Source: Actinomycetota bacterium (GTDB taxonomy: Bacteria; Actinomycetota; Thermoleophilia; Solirubrobacterales; Solirubrobacteraceae). From it: a DNA stretch of 30,912 nucleotides. The position numbers and the translations under genes were made by a program. Each line of letters starts with the position of its first letter. Position 1 is the first letter of the stretch. Positions 17,037 to 25,357 of this stretch are shown here, in pieces. Under the pieces are notes generated by a model. That model was given only the letters and a program-made list of their open reading frames with translations. It made no database searches and was not told where the DNA came from. The stretch spans positions 1 through 30,912 of the forward strand of contig VAWY01000014.1 of assembly GCA_005888335.1 (NCBI GenBank). The letters run 5' to 3'.

Positions 17037-18521
17037 ATGACCACTTCCGCGGACAGCTCCCTCTGGCTCACCACCGCCGAGCCGACCTCCTACGCCCCGC
17101 TCCCCGGCGACGTCGACGTCGACGTCGCCGTGATCGGCGGCGGGATCACCGGCCTGACCACCGCCCTCCTGCTCAAGCGCGACGGCGCGCGGGTCGCCGT
17201 GCTCGAGGCGCGGCGCGTCGGCTCGGGCGTGACCGGATGCACGACCGCCAAGGTCAGCGCCCTGCAGCAGACCGTCTACAGCAGCATCCGCCGCCACCAC
17301 GACGCCGACGGCGCCGCGGTGTACGCCGAGGCGAGCCTCGCCGCGGTCGAGCTCGTCGCGGCGCTCGCCGCGGAGGAGCGCATCGAGTGCGACCTCGAGC
17401 GCCGTCCGGCGCTCACCTACGCCGCCTCGGACGACGAGCGCTCCGCCGTCGAGGATGAGCTCGAGGCGGCGCGCGAGGCCGGGCTGCCGGTGACGCTCGT
17501 CGAGGACGCGGGCCTGCCGTTCCCGACGTCGGGCGCCGTCCGCCTCGACGACCAGCTGGAGCTGCACCCGGTCCGCTACGTCCAGGGGCTCGCCGCGGCC
17601 GTGCACGGCGACGGCTGCGCCGTGTTCGAGGAGACGCGCGCCGAGGGGCTCGGCTCGGGGGGCGTGGAGACCGACCGCGGCACGGTGACCGCCCGGCACG
17701 TCATCGACGCCGCGCACTACCCGCTGTTCGACCGCGGGCTGTTCTTCGCCCGCCTTGAGCCCATGCGGTCCTACTGCATCGCGGCCCGGCTGCGCACCGG
17801 CGCCCCGCCCCAGTCGATGGCGATCTCGGCGGGGAGCACGACGCGCTCGCTGCGCGCCGCGGGCGAGCTGCTCATCGTCGGCGGCGAGGGCCACGCCGCC
17901 GGCTCGACCGAGGCGACGCCCGAGCGGTTCGAGCACCTCGAGGCCTTCGCCGGCGAGCACTTCGACGTCGAGGCCACCACCCACCGCTGGTCCGCGCAAG
18001 ACCCCGTGCCCTACGACCACCTGCCGCTCATCGGCCGCTACGGCCCCGGATTCGGCGACCTGTACGTCGCCTCGGGCTTCGCCAAGTGGGGGCTGACGAG
18101 CGGAACGTTCGCCGCACGGATCCTCAGCGACCTCGTCGCCGGGCGCGACAACCCGTGGGCCGACCGCTTCTCACCCGCCCGGGTGACCGTGAGCGGAGCG
18201 CCCACAGTCGCCAAGCTCGGCGCAAGGTTCGCCGCCGACTTCCTCGTCGACCGCCTCAAGCCCGGCGAGGCCGAGTCGGCCGACGACGTCCCCGCGGGCG
18301 AGGCGCGGATCGTCGGCGCGGTCGCCAAGAAGGGCGTCTTCCGCGACGACGACGGCACGCTGCACGCCGTCTCGCTGCGCTGCACGCACCTCGGCTGCCT
18401 GCTGCGCTTCAACGCCGCCGAGCGCAGCTGGGACTGCCCATGCCACGGCTCGCGCTTCGACGTCGACGGCAGCGTCCTCGAGGGCCCGGCGACGACCCCG
18501 CTCGAGACGCGCGAGCCCTAG
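17037..18521 (+). CDS. FAD-dependent oxidoreductase with C-terminal Rieske domain
   Basis: A 494-residue fusion. The N-terminal DAO-type flavin domain has the dinucleotide motif [17 protein letters not shown] (GGGITG at residues 34-39) and ends with the FAD-contact phrase [16 protein letters not shown]. The C-terminal Rieske [2Fe-2S] domain has C449-T-H451 and C467-P-C-H470, both complete. Such fusions pass electrons between a flavin and an iron-sulfur centre; the substrate is unknown. The ATG at 17037 follows a TTG in frame. The gene lies between hisF and hisA in the opposite direction, and its end is 17 bases from the hisA stop. I see no direct role in histidine synthesis. Confidence 0.9.
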   Translation: MTTSADSSLWLTTAEPTSYAPLPGDVDVDVAVIGGGITGLTTALLLKRDGARVAVLEARRVGSGVTGCTTAKVSALQQTVYSSIRRHHDADGAAVYAEASLAAVELVAALAAEERIECDLERRPALTYAASDDERSAVEDELEAAREAGLPVTLVEDAGLPFPTSGAVRLDDQLELHPVRYVQGLAAAVHGDGCAVFEETRAEGLGSGGVETDRGTVTARHVIDAAHYPLFDRGLFFARLEPMRSYCIAARLRTGAPPQSMAISAGSTTRSLRAAGELLIVGGEGHAAGSTEATPERFEHLEAFAGEHFDVEATTHRWSAQDPVPYDHLPLIGRYGPGFGDLYVASGFAKWGLTSGTFAARILSDLVAGRDNPWADRFSPARVTVSGAPTVAKLGARFAADFLVDRLKPGEAESADDVPAGEARIVGAVAKKGVFRDDDGTLHAVSLRCTHLGCLLRFNAAERSWDCPCHGSRFDVDGSVLEGPATTPLETREP

Positions 18522-18538
18522 GCCATGCCGGCGAAGAC

Positions 18539-19261
18539 TCAGTCGACCACGGCCTGGCCCTCGCCGACGGTGAAGCGCCCCTCGTAGAGCGCCTTGCCGA
18601 CGATCACCCCGGCCAGGTTGACCTGCCGCAGGCCGGCGAGGGCCTCGAGGTCGTCCAGCGACCCGATCCCGCCGGAGTACAGGAACCGCCCGCGCACGAT
18701 CGACGCGATCCGGCCCACCTCGTCGACGTTGACGCCCTCGAGCATGCCGTCCTTGTCGACGTTGGTGTAGACGAGCTGCTTGACCCCGCGCTCCTGCAGC
18801 CGGCGGATGACGTCCTCGGCGGGCATCTGGGTCGTCTCCGTCCAGCCCGCCGTCGAGACGTGCCCGCCGCGCGTGTCCACCGAGACGAGGACGCGCTCGC
18901 CGTAGGCGGCGAGCACGTCGTCGAGGAAGTCGATGTCGGTGTAGGCGGCCGTGCCGAGGATCACGCGCTGGGCGCCGGCCCGCAGCGCGTCGCGCACGGC
19001 GGGCAGGGAGCGCAGCCCGCCGCCGTACTGGACGGGCGCGCCCAGCTCGGAGGTGATCCTCTCCAGGTGCTGGAGGTTCTCGGGCCGGCCAGCCCGCGCG
19101 CCGTCGAGGTCGACGACGTGCAGGAACCGCGCGCCGGCCTGCATCCACGATCGCGCCGCGTCGAGCGGGTCGTCCTGGTAGACGGTGACCTCGTCGAAGT
19201 GGCCCTGGCGCAGCCGGACCGCCCGGCCCTCGGAGATGTCGATGGCCGGGTAGAGGATCAT
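18539..19261 (-). CDS. hisA: ProFAR isomerase
   Basis: Amadori isomerisation of ProFAR to PRFAR, the histidine step before HisF/HisH. The 240-residue TIM barrel has catalytic aspartates D8 (LYPAIDISEGRAVRL) and D129 (LVSVDTRGGHVSTAGW). Phosphate-binding GGGLRS and YSGGIGSLDDLEAL are present. Actinobacterial HisA proteins can double as TrpF (PriA type). The HVSTAGW segment fits such sequences, but I cannot decide the second activity. The ATG at 19261 overlaps the hisH stop by 4 bases. It is the last gene of the hisZ-to-hisA operon. Confidence 0.96.
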   Translation of the reverse strand: MILYPAIDISEGRAVRLRQGHFDEVTVYQDDPLDAARSWMQAGARFLHVVDLDGARAGRPENLQHLERITSELGAPVQYGGGLRSLPAVRDALRAGAQRVILGTAAYTDIDFLDDVLAAYGERVLVSVDTRGGHVSTAGWTETTQMPAEDVIRRLQERGVKQLVYTNVDKDGMLEGVNVDEVGRIASIVRGRFLYSGGIGSLDDLEALAGLRQVNLAGVIVGKALYEGRFTVGEGQAVVD

Positions 19262-19878
19262 GCGGCGACGCGCGCGCAGATCGCGGCGAAGTTGCGCAGC
19301 AGCGCGAGCCCGTTGCGCGAGGACTTCTCGGGGTGGAACTGCGCGCCGTAGATGGCGCCGCGCTCGACCACGCTGACGAAAGGCGAGCCGTACTCGCTGA
19401 TCCCGAGCGCGTCCTCGCGATCCGCGGGGTGCGGGACGAAGGTGTGCACGTGGTAGAAGGTCGCGGGGTCGGGGAGCCCCTCGACCAGCGGCGAGCGGCG
19501 GGCCCAGCGGACCTCGTTCCACCCGATGTGCGGCAGCTTCAGGCCGCGCGCATCGAGCGTTCGCACCTCGCCTGGGATGAGCCCAAGGCCCTCGGCGCCG
19601 CCGTGCTCCTCGGAGCGCTCGAGGAGCAGCTGCATGCCCAGACAGAGCCCGATCACCGGGACGCCCTCTGCGGCGCGCTCGCGCACGAGCTCATCCAGGG
19701 CGGCCGCGCGCAGGCGGCGCATCGCCTCGGGGAAGGCGCCGACGCCGGGGACGACGAGCCCGTCGGCGGCGCGCAGGACGGCACGATCCGACGTGAGCCG
19801 GGGCTCGCCGCCGACGCGCTCGAGCGCCTTCTCGACGCTGCGGCGGTTGCCCATCCCGTAATCCACGATCCCGATCAC
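19258..19878 (-). CDS. hisH: imidazole glycerol phosphate synthase, glutaminase subunit
   Basis: Class I glutamine amidotransferase that supplies ammonia to HisF. The 206-residue protein has the nucleophile Cys79 in PVIGLCLGMQLL and the His182/Glu184 pair in YGAQFHPEKS. It starts with IGIVDYGMGNRRSVEKAL and has VPGVGAFPEAM, the oxyanion-side loop. The GTG at 19878 overlaps the hisB stop by 4 bases (GTGA); a much longer frame upstream is a shadow of hisB. HisH here is separated from its partner hisF by two genes. Confidence 0.96.
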   Translation of the reverse strand: MIGIVDYGMGNRRSVEKALERVGGEPRLTSDRAVLRAADGLVVPGVGAFPEAMRRLRAAALDELVRERAAEGVPVIGLCLGMQLLLERSEEHGGAEGLGLIPGEVRTLDARGLKLPHIGWNEVRWARRSPLVEGLPDPATFYHVHTFVPHPADREDALGISEYGSPFVSVVERGAIYGAQFHPEKSSRNGLALLRNFAAICARVAA

Positions 19879-20471
19879 GCCGTCAATGTCCCCTTCGTCG
19901 ACGGCACGCCGCTCTCCGTAGGGTCGAGCGAGATCGCCGCGCGCAGCGCGCGCGCGAAGGCCTTGAAGAGCGCCTCGATCATGTGGTGGGCGTTGGTCCC
20001 GGCCTCGAGCGTGAGGTGGACCGTCAGCCGCGCGTTGGTCACCACCGCGCGGAAGAACTCCTCGGCGAGCTCGTGGTCGAAGCCCCCGGTCACCCCAGGC
20101 GGCAGCCGGTCCGCGGCGAAGACCAGCAGTGGCCTGCCGGAGACGTCGATCGCGCAGCTCGCCCGCGCCTCGTCCATCGGGACGACGGCGTGCCCGTAGC
20201 GGAAGATCCCGGCGCGGTCGCCGAGCGCCTCGTCGAGCGCCTGCCCGAGCGCGAGCCCGGTGTCCTCGGCGGTGTGGTGCGCGCCGGTCTGCAGGTCGCC
20301 GGTCACGCCGACGTCGAGGTCGATCCGCGCGTGGCGGGCGAGCAGGTCGAGCATGTGGTCCAGGAAGCCCACGCCCGTGGCGCGCTCGCCGCGGCCGGCC
20401 CCGTCCAGGGCCAGCGCCAGCCGGACGTCGGTCTCGTTCGTCGTGCGGGCGATCTCGGCGGTCCGCGTCAT
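19875..20471 (-). CDS. hisB: imidazoleglycerol-phosphate dehydratase
   Basis: Dehydrates imidazole glycerol phosphate to imidazole acetol phosphate. The 198-residue monofunctional form lacks a phosphatase domain. Metal-binding histidine clusters are seen in GVGFLDHMLDLLARHARI, TGAHHTAEDTGLALG and GTNAHHMIEALFKAFARAL, the two repeats of the family. The ATG at 20471 overlaps the hisD stop by 4 bases, and the 3' end overlaps hisH by 4 bases. It is part of the hisZ-G-D-B-H-A operon. Confidence 0.97.
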   Translation of the reverse strand: MTRTAEIARTTNETDVRLALALDGAGRGERATGVGFLDHMLDLLARHARIDLDVGVTGDLQTGAHHTAEDTGLALGQALDEALGDRAGIFRYGHAVVPMDEARASCAIDVSGRPLLVFAADRLPPGVTGGFDHELAEEFFRAVVTNARLTVHLTLEAGTNAHHMIEALFKAFARALRAAISLDPTESGVPSTKGTLTA

Positions 20472-21709
20472 CGGGGCGTCCCATTCTGCCGAGCCTCCAT
20501 CGAGGCGGCGTGCACGGTGAAGCCCTCGGCCCTGGCGATCGGCGCGCCGGCGCGGGCGAGCGCGGGGGCGGCGGCGCCGATGTGGACCTCAGCCATCCGG
20601 CGGCGGAAGTGGCGCACCGACAGCGAGGAGGCGAAGCGCGCCGCCCCGCCGGTCGGCAGCGAGTGGTTGGAGCCCGCGACGTAGTCGCCGAACGCCGTGC
20701 CGCCGGTCGCGCCGACGAAGACGCAACCCGCCCGTCGCACGCGCCCGGCGAGGGCCTCGGCGCGCTCCCCGACGAGCTCGAGGTGCTCGGGCGCGAACGC
20801 CTCGGCGAAGGCCAGGCCCTCGTCGAGCGACGGCGCGTCGACGAGCACCGCCACCGCCTCGGTCTCGGCCTCGAGCCGCTCGGCGACCGCGTCGAGCAGC
20901 GCCCGCTCGGCGCTGACTGCGGCGACGATCGTGCCCTCGCCGTGCTCGGCCTGGGCGAGCAGGTCGAGCGCGACGAGCTCGGGCTCGGCGCCAGCCGCGG
21001 CGAGGACGAGCACGTCGCTGGGCCCGAGGAAGCCGTCGATGCCGACGTCGCCGGAGACGAGCCGCTTGGCCTCCTGCACGTAGAGGTTGCCCGGCCCGGC
21101 GATGACGTCCACGCGCGGCACGCGGGCGGTGCCGTAGGCCAGCGCGGCGACGGCGTGCGCGCCGCCCATCCGGTAGACCTCGTCGAGCCCGCACAGCGCG
21201 CAGGCGGCGAGGATCACCGGGTGTGCGCCGGGCGCGCAGACGCAGATCTCCTCGACCCCGGCCACCCGCGCCGTCACCGCCCCCATGACGACCGTGCTGG
21301 GGTACGGCGCGCGACCGCCGGGGACGTAGATGCCGGCGCGGCGCACGGGCAGCTCGCGCACGCGGATGCGCTGGCCCTGGGGCAGGCGCAGCTCGGCGTC
21401 GTCGCCCAGCGAGGCGCCCGCGACCGCGGCGACGTTGGCCATCGCGACCTCGAGCCCCGCGCGCACGTCGGAGCGCAGGGCGGCCGCGGCGGCGTCGAGC
21501 TCGCTGGGCGCGACGCGCAGCGGCGCGCCGCCGGTGGCGTCGAAGCGCTCGACGTAGGCGTCCAGCGCGGCGTCGCCCCGGCCGCGCACGTCGGCGACGA
21601 TCGCCGCGACCGCGTCGCGCACGTCCGCGCCGGCCGCCGTCAGCTCGCGGGCTCGCGCAGCGAGCGGCTCGGCCTCCCCGGCGGCCAGCGTCCAGCGCTC
21701 GACCCGCAC
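20468..21709 (-). CDS. hisD: histidinol dehydrogenase
   Basis: Zinc and NAD-dependent oxidation of histidinol to histidine in two steps, the end of the pathway. The 413-residue protein has the family signature region IDGFLGPSDVLVLAAAG with LAQAEHGEGTIVAAV, plus YVPGGRAPYPSTVVMGAV and AGPGNLYVQEAKRLVSGDVG. FAPEHLELVGE and GSNHSLPTGGAARFASSLSV also belong to the core. Length is normal. The start is GTG 21709, one base after the hisG stop; the gene overlaps hisB downstream. Confidence 0.97.
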   Translation of the reverse strand: MRVERWTLAAGEAEPLAARARELTAAGADVRDAVAAIVADVRGRGDAALDAYVERFDATGGAPLRVAPSELDAAAAALRSDVRAGLEVAMANVAAVAGASLGDDAELRLPQGQRIRVRELPVRRAGIYVPGGRAPYPSTVVMGAVTARVAGVEEICVCAPGAHPVILAACALCGLDEVYRMGGAHAVAALAYGTARVPRVDVIAGPGNLYVQEAKRLVSGDVGIDGFLGPSDVLVLAAAGAEPELVALDLLAQAEHGEGTIVAAVSAERALLDAVAERLEAETEAVAVLVDAPSLDEGLAFAEAFAPEHLELVGERAEALAGRVRRAGCVFVGATGGTAFGDYVAGSNHSLPTGGAARFASSLSVRHFRRRMAEVHIGAAAPALARAGAPIARAEGFTVHAASMEARQNGTPR

Positions 21710-21710
21710 G

Positions 21711-22361
21711 TCAGACCCCGACCTGCGCCCGCCGGCGCGCCGCGGCGACGAGCCGGTCGATCCCCTCGGCCTTGAGCTTGTGGGCGACCGGATTGGCGAT
21801 GAGCCGTGCCGTCGACGCGAAGAGCTCCTCGCGCACGACCAGCCCGTTCTCGCGCAGCGTCGTGCCGGTCTGGGTAAGGTCGACGATGGCCTCGACCATT
21901 CCGGTCAGCGGTGCGAGCTCGACCGATCCCTTGACCTCGACGATCTCGGCCTGCCGGCCCGTGTCCTCGAAGTAGTCGCTCGCGACGCGCGGGTACTTCG
22001 TCGCCACCCGCACCACCCCGAGGCGCCGCAGCGCCTCCGCCGCCGGGTCCGGATCGCCGGCCACGGTGGCGAGCACCATCCGACACGGCCCGTAGCCGAG
22101 GTCGAGCAGCTCGTAGACGCGCCGGCCCGCCTGCTCGGCGAGGACGTCCTTGCCGGTGATGCCGATGTCGGCGGCGCCCGACTCGACGTAGGTCGGCACG
22201 TCGCTGGGACGCATCGTCACGATGCCGGCGTCCTCGAAGAGCAGCTTGCGGTCGTTGGAACGGACCTCGGCCGTGTCCAGGCCGAGGTCGCCGAGCAGAT
22301 CGAGCGTGTCGGCGAGCAGGGCGCCGCGCGGGACCGCGATGGTCAGGGCGTAGGGGTTCAT
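21711..22361 (-). CDS. hisG: ATP phosphoribosyltransferase, short form
   Basis: Catalyses the first committed step of histidine synthesis, joining ATP and PRPP. The 216-residue length marks the short HisG, which lacks the C-terminal regulatory domain and needs HisZ for activity and feedback control. Family sequence includes LTIAVPRGALLADTLDLL, SGAADIGITGKDVL, VATKYPRVASDYFE and the PRPP-binding block GMVEAIVDLTQTGTTLREN. The ATG at 22361 overlaps hisZ by 4 bases, matching the expected partner pairing. Many actinobacteria instead have long HisG, so this is informative for the lineage. Confidence 0.95.
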   Translation of the reverse strand: MNPYALTIAVPRGALLADTLDLLGDLGLDTAEVRSNDRKLLFEDAGIVTMRPSDVPTYVESGAADIGITGKDVLAEQAGRRVYELLDLGYGPCRMVLATVAGDPDPAAEALRRLGVVRVATKYPRVASDYFEDTGRQAEIVEVKGSVELAPLTGMVEAIVDLTQTGTTLRENGLVVREELFASTARLIANPVAHKLKAEGIDRLVAAARRRAQVGV

Positions 22362-23341
22362 GTCACGGGTCCCCCGGGAGCGCCGACACGGTCGGGATCG
22401 CCGGTCGGCGGAGACCCGCCTTCTCCCGCCAGCGCCACGTGCAGGGCGTCGAGGCCGACCGCGAAGCCCACCGCGGGCAGCGGGCGCCCGAAGCGGCCGA
22501 GCAGGTCGTCGTAGCGCCCGCCGCCGCCCAACGGCTCGCCCAGCGCGGGGTCGTAGATCTCGAAGACCGCGCCGGTGTAGTAGCCCAGCCGGCGGACGAG
22601 GCCGAGGTCGAAGATCACGCGCGCGGCGACCCCCGGCTCGAGCAGGTCGAGCACGCGCCGCAGCCCCTCGACGCCGGGGAGGTCGAGCACCTCCGGGCCG
22701 CCGCGGCGCTGCGTGAGCGCCACGAGCGCCTCGGCGCGCTCCGGCTCGAGCTCCAGCCGGGCGACCTCGCGCTCGAGCGTGACGAAGTCGTGGGCGGCGA
22801 GCGCGGCGAGGACGGCGTCGCCGTCGACGCCGCGCAGCAGCGACGGCACGAGCGAGGCGTCGCCCAGGCCGATCCGGTAGCCGCGCAGACCGACCGCGTC
22901 GAGCGCGCGCCAGAGCACCGTCAGCGCCTCGGCCGTCCCCTCCGGCGCCGGCGAGCCGATCAGCTCGATGCCCGCCTGGAGGAACTCGCGCATCTGGCCG
23001 CGGTGGGGACGGACCGTGCGGTGGACGTTGGCCAGGTAGCTGAAGCGCAGCGGCGGCTCGGCGGTGGCATAGCGCGTCGCCGCGACGCGCGCGATCGGCA
23101 CGGTCATGTCCGAGCGCAGCGCGAGCACGGCGCCGTGGTCGTCGACGACGCGGTAGGCGGGCAGGCGCCCGGCCGCACCCCCGCGCGCGAGCACGTCCTC
23201 ATACTCGAGCGCGGGCGTGGCGACCTCGCCGTAGCCGTGCTCCTCGAAGACCGCGCGCATGGCGTCGCCGATGGCGCGCAGCTCGCGCATCTCGTCGGGC
23301 AGGACGTCGCGCGTCCCGGAGGGGATGGGAACGATCGTCAC
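22358..23341 (-). CDS. hisZ: ATP phosphoribosyltransferase regulatory subunit
   Basis: Histidyl-tRNA-synthetase-like protein without aminoacylation role that forms a complex with short HisG and carries histidine feedback. The 327-residue protein has the synthetase fold motifs IPSGTRDVLPDEMREL, LRSDMTVPIARVAATRYA, MREFLQAGIELIGS and GGGGRYDDLLGRFGRPLPAV, but no C-terminal anticodon domain (hisS is longer). The next gene downstream is short hisG, which supports HisZ over HisS. The start is GTG 23341 with a TACGCT box nine bases upstream, making hisZ the head of the his operon. Confidence 0.93.
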   Translation of the reverse strand: MTIVPIPSGTRDVLPDEMRELRAIGDAMRAVFEEHGYGEVATPALEYEDVLARGGAAGRLPAYRVVDDHGAVLALRSDMTVPIARVAATRYATAEPPLRFSYLANVHRTVRPHRGQMREFLQAGIELIGSPAPEGTAEALTVLWRALDAVGLRGYRIGLGDASLVPSLLRGVDGDAVLAALAAHDFVTLEREVARLELEPERAEALVALTQRRGGPEVLDLPGVEGLRRVLDLLEPGVAARVIFDLGLVRRLGYYTGAVFEIYDPALGEPLGGGGRYDDLLGRFGRPLPAVGFAVGLDALHVALAGEGGSPPTGDPDRVGAPGGPVT

Positions 23342-23350
23342 GTGGCCCGC

Positions 23351-23356
23351 AGCGTA
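23351..23356 (-). promoter_or_regulatory. candidate -10 box of the his operon
   Basis: TACGCT on the minus strand, nine bases before the hisZ GTG. The murA stop is only 28 bases upstream of hisZ, so this is the only obvious place for a separate his promoter. No leader peptide or T-box-like structure fits in the short gap. Confidence 0.45.
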
Positions 23357-23369
23357 AAGGGCGTCGTGA

Positions 23370-24668
23370 CTAGGCAGGCACGGGCTGCGTCGACACGCGC
23401 TCGATGCGCGCGCCGAGCTCGCGCAGGCGCTCGTCGATGCGCTCGTAGCCGCGGTCGATCTGGCGGATGTTGCCGATCTCCGAGCGGCCCTCGGCGCACA
23501 GCGCGGCGATGAGCATGGCCATCCCCGCGCGGATGTCGGGCGACTCCAGGCGCTCGCCGCGCAGGCGGGTGGGGCCGTAGACGATCGCCCGGTGCGGGTC
23601 GCACAGGATGATGTTCGCCCCCATGTTCACGAGCTTGTCCGTGAAGATCATGCGGTTCTCGAACATCCACTCGTGGATGAGGACCTGGCCGGCCGACTGG
23701 GTCGCCATCGCGATGACGATCGACGTGAGGTCGGCGGGGAACGCAGGCCACGGGCCGTCCTGGACCTTGGCGGTGAACTCGCCGGCGTCGCGCTGCACGA
23801 TCAGCTGCTGATCGCCGGGTACCAGGACGTCGGGCCCGTCGAGATCGGTGCGCAGCCCGATGCGGTCGAAGACCAGGCGGATCATGCGCAGGTCGTCGGG
23901 GACCGTGTCCTTGATCCGCAGCTCGCCGCCGGTCACGCCGGCCAGCGCCATGAACGAGCCGATCTCGATGTGGTCGGGAGCGATCTCGTGGACGCAGCCC
24001 TGCAGCTCGTCGCGCCCGTGGACGGTCAGCACGTTCGAGCCGATCCCCTGGATGTCGGCGCCCATCTTGACCAGCATCCGGGCGAGGTCCTGGACGTGCG
24101 GCTCGCAGGCGGCGTTGCCGATGACCGTCGAGCCCGGCGTGAGCGCGGCAGCCATGAGCGCGTTCTCGGTGGCCATGACCGACGGCTCGTCCATGAAGAC
24201 GTCGCCCGCGCGCGTGCGGCCGCGCAGGACGATGTCGCGGCCGGAGAGGTCGATCTCGGCGCCGAGGCAGGCGAAGGCGTCGAGGTGGGGATCCAGGCGC
24301 CGGCGGCCGATGACGTCGCCGCCCGGCGGCGGCATCTGCGCGTGGCCGTAGCGCGCCAGCAGCGGCCCGGCGAGCAGCACGCTGGCCCGGATCGCCTCAG
24401 CCTGGCGCCGATCGATCTCCCGCGGCGCGGGCAGGTCGGAGGCGAGCAGAGCGACCTCGTGGTCCGAGCGCCACTCCACGCGCACGCCCAGGCCCTCGAG
24501 GATGCTCAGCATCGCCTCGACGTCGCGGATGCGCGGGACGTTGCGCACGACGACCTCGTCGGCCGTGAGGGCCGACGCGGCGAGGATGGGCAATGCGGCG
24601 TTCTTGTTGCCGGCAGGAATGACCGTGCCGGACAGCGGCACGCCGCCGTCGATGACGAACTTCTCCAT
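23370..24668 (-). CDS. murA: UDP-N-acetylglucosamine 1-carboxyvinyltransferase, Asp-type
   Basis: First committed step of peptidoglycan synthesis, transferring enolpyruvate from PEP to UDP-GlcNAc. The 432-residue protein has the family start FVIDGGVPLSGTVIPAGNKN, with the PEP-contact K22-N23, and FPADLTSIVIAMATQ in the C-terminal half. The catalytic loop reads PPGGDVIGRRRLDPH: D118 stands where E. coli has Cys115. Cys-to-Asp MurA, as in mycobacteria, is active but resists fosfomycin. The ATG at 24668 is chosen because it precedes the first family strand; a longer frame to 24719 adds nothing family-like. It diverges from an HD-domain gene. Confidence 0.94.
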   Translation of the reverse strand: MEKFVIDGGVPLSGTVIPAGNKNAALPILAASALTADEVVVRNVPRIRDVEAMLSILEGLGVRVEWRSDHEVALLASDLPAPREIDRRQAEAIRASVLLAGPLLARYGHAQMPPPGGDVIGRRRLDPHLDAFACLGAEIDLSGRDIVLRGRTRAGDVFMDEPSVMATENALMAAALTPGSTVIGNAACEPHVQDLARMLVKMGADIQGIGSNVLTVHGRDELQGCVHEIAPDHIEIGSFMALAGVTGGELRIKDTVPDDLRMIRLVFDRIGLRTDLDGPDVLVPGDQQLIVQRDAGEFTAKVQDGPWPAFPADLTSIVIAMATQSAGQVLIHEWMFENRMIFTDKLVNMGANIILCDPHRAIVYGPTRLRGERLESPDIRAGMAMLIAALCAEGRSEIGNIRQIDRGYERIDERLRELGARIERVSTQPVPA

Positions 24669-24704
24669 GAGGGGCCGCGTCCGTGGGAGGACCGAAGGCT
24701 GGGC

Positions 24705-24710
24705 TAGGGT
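24705..24710 (+). promoter_or_regulatory. candidate -10 box of the HD-domain gene
   Basis: TAGGGT with seven bases before the ATG at 24718. It overlaps the minus-strand TACCCT assigned to murA, so one A/T-rich spot may serve both directions. Confidence 0.5.
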
Positions 24711-24711
24711 A
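24706..24711 (-). promoter_or_regulatory. candidate -10 box of murA
   Basis: TACCCT on the minus strand, 37 bases before the murA ATG, overlapping the plus-strand TAGGGT box. If used, murA would have a short leader, unlike most unit heads here. Confidence 0.35.
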
Positions 24712-24717
24712 ACAACC

Positions 24718-25293
24718 ATGTCGCTGCGGCTTTCGCGAGACGAGGCATGGGACCTCCTGATCGAGTGGGTGTCCTCGCCTTCGCTGCGCCGCCACTGCCT
24801 GGCGGTGGAGACCGCGATGCGCGCCTACGCCGAGCGCTTCGGCGAGGACGTCGAGCTGTGGAGCGTCGTCGGGCTGCTGCACGACATGGACTACGAGCGC
24901 CATCCCGATCTCGAGACCGGCCATCCGCGCCACGCGATCGCCGAGCTCGAGCGCCGCGGGGTCGACCCGGTCATCGTGCGCGGGATCGCCTCGCACGCCG
25001 ACTTCCTCGGGGTCCCGCGCGAGTCGCGGATGGAGAAGACGCTCTATGCGGTCGACGAGCTGTCGGGCTTCATCCTCGCCGTGGGCGCCGTGCGGCCCGA
25101 CGGCCTGCGCGGCCTGACGGCGAAGTCGGTCAAGAAGAAGCTCAAGCAGCCGAGCTTCGCCGCGGCGGTCAACCGCGAAGAGGTGCGTCGCGGCGCCGAG
25201 GAGCTCGGTGTCGACTTCGACGAGCACATCGCCTTCGTGGCCGCCGCGCTCGAGGCGCGCGCCGACGAGCTGCTTCCGGCTCCGACGCCCTAG
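24718..25293 (+). CDS. HD-domain hydrolase-like protein
   Basis: A 191-residue protein with a metal-binding HD domain. Its pattern is H26 (LRRHCLAVE), H55-D56 (VVGLLHDMDYERHPD) and D113 (YAVDELSGFILAVG). The subfamily, with the phrase LLHDMDYE and a conserved YAVDELSG, is widespread but of unknown substrate; related HD proteins are phosphohydrolases. The lysine-rich stretch SVKKKLKQPSFAAAVNRE follows, also a subfamily hallmark. The ATG at 24718 is supported by the TAGGGT box seven bases upstream. The stop codon is built into the first arm of a long inverted repeat before the MFS gene. Confidence 0.85.
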   Translation: MSLRLSRDEAWDLLIEWVSSPSLRRHCLAVETAMRAYAERFGEDVELWSVVGLLHDMDYERHPDLETGHPRHAIAELERRGVDPVIVRGIASHADFLGVPRESRMEKTLYAVDELSGFILAVGAVRPDGLRGLTAKSVKKKLKQPSFAAAVNREEVRRGAEELGVDFDEHIAFVAAALEARADELLPAPTP

Positions 25294-25356
25294 TGGCCCC
25301 GGCCGCGACCACAACGGGTTCCGGGCGTACCCGCCGCGGTCACGACCGGGGCCACT
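25292..25356. repeat. long inverted repeat between the HD and MFS genes
   Basis: Arms of 19 bases, 25292-25310 and 25338-25356, pair at 17 positions; the outer 11 (AGTGGCCCCGG/CCGGGGCCACT) are perfect. The 27-base loop holds a further CGGGT/ACCCG stem. One arm overlaps the HD-gene stop and the other ends one base before the MFS ATG. It may be a terminator, an operator or a translation-blocking hairpin. Confidence 0.6.
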
Positions 25357-25357
25357 G

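Noticed and set aside
15344..17074. A single long minus-strand frame joining the secreted protein to the hisF region
   Set aside because: The upstream half is hisF in the wrong frame; the signal peptide and the GTGA overlap define the true start at 16258.
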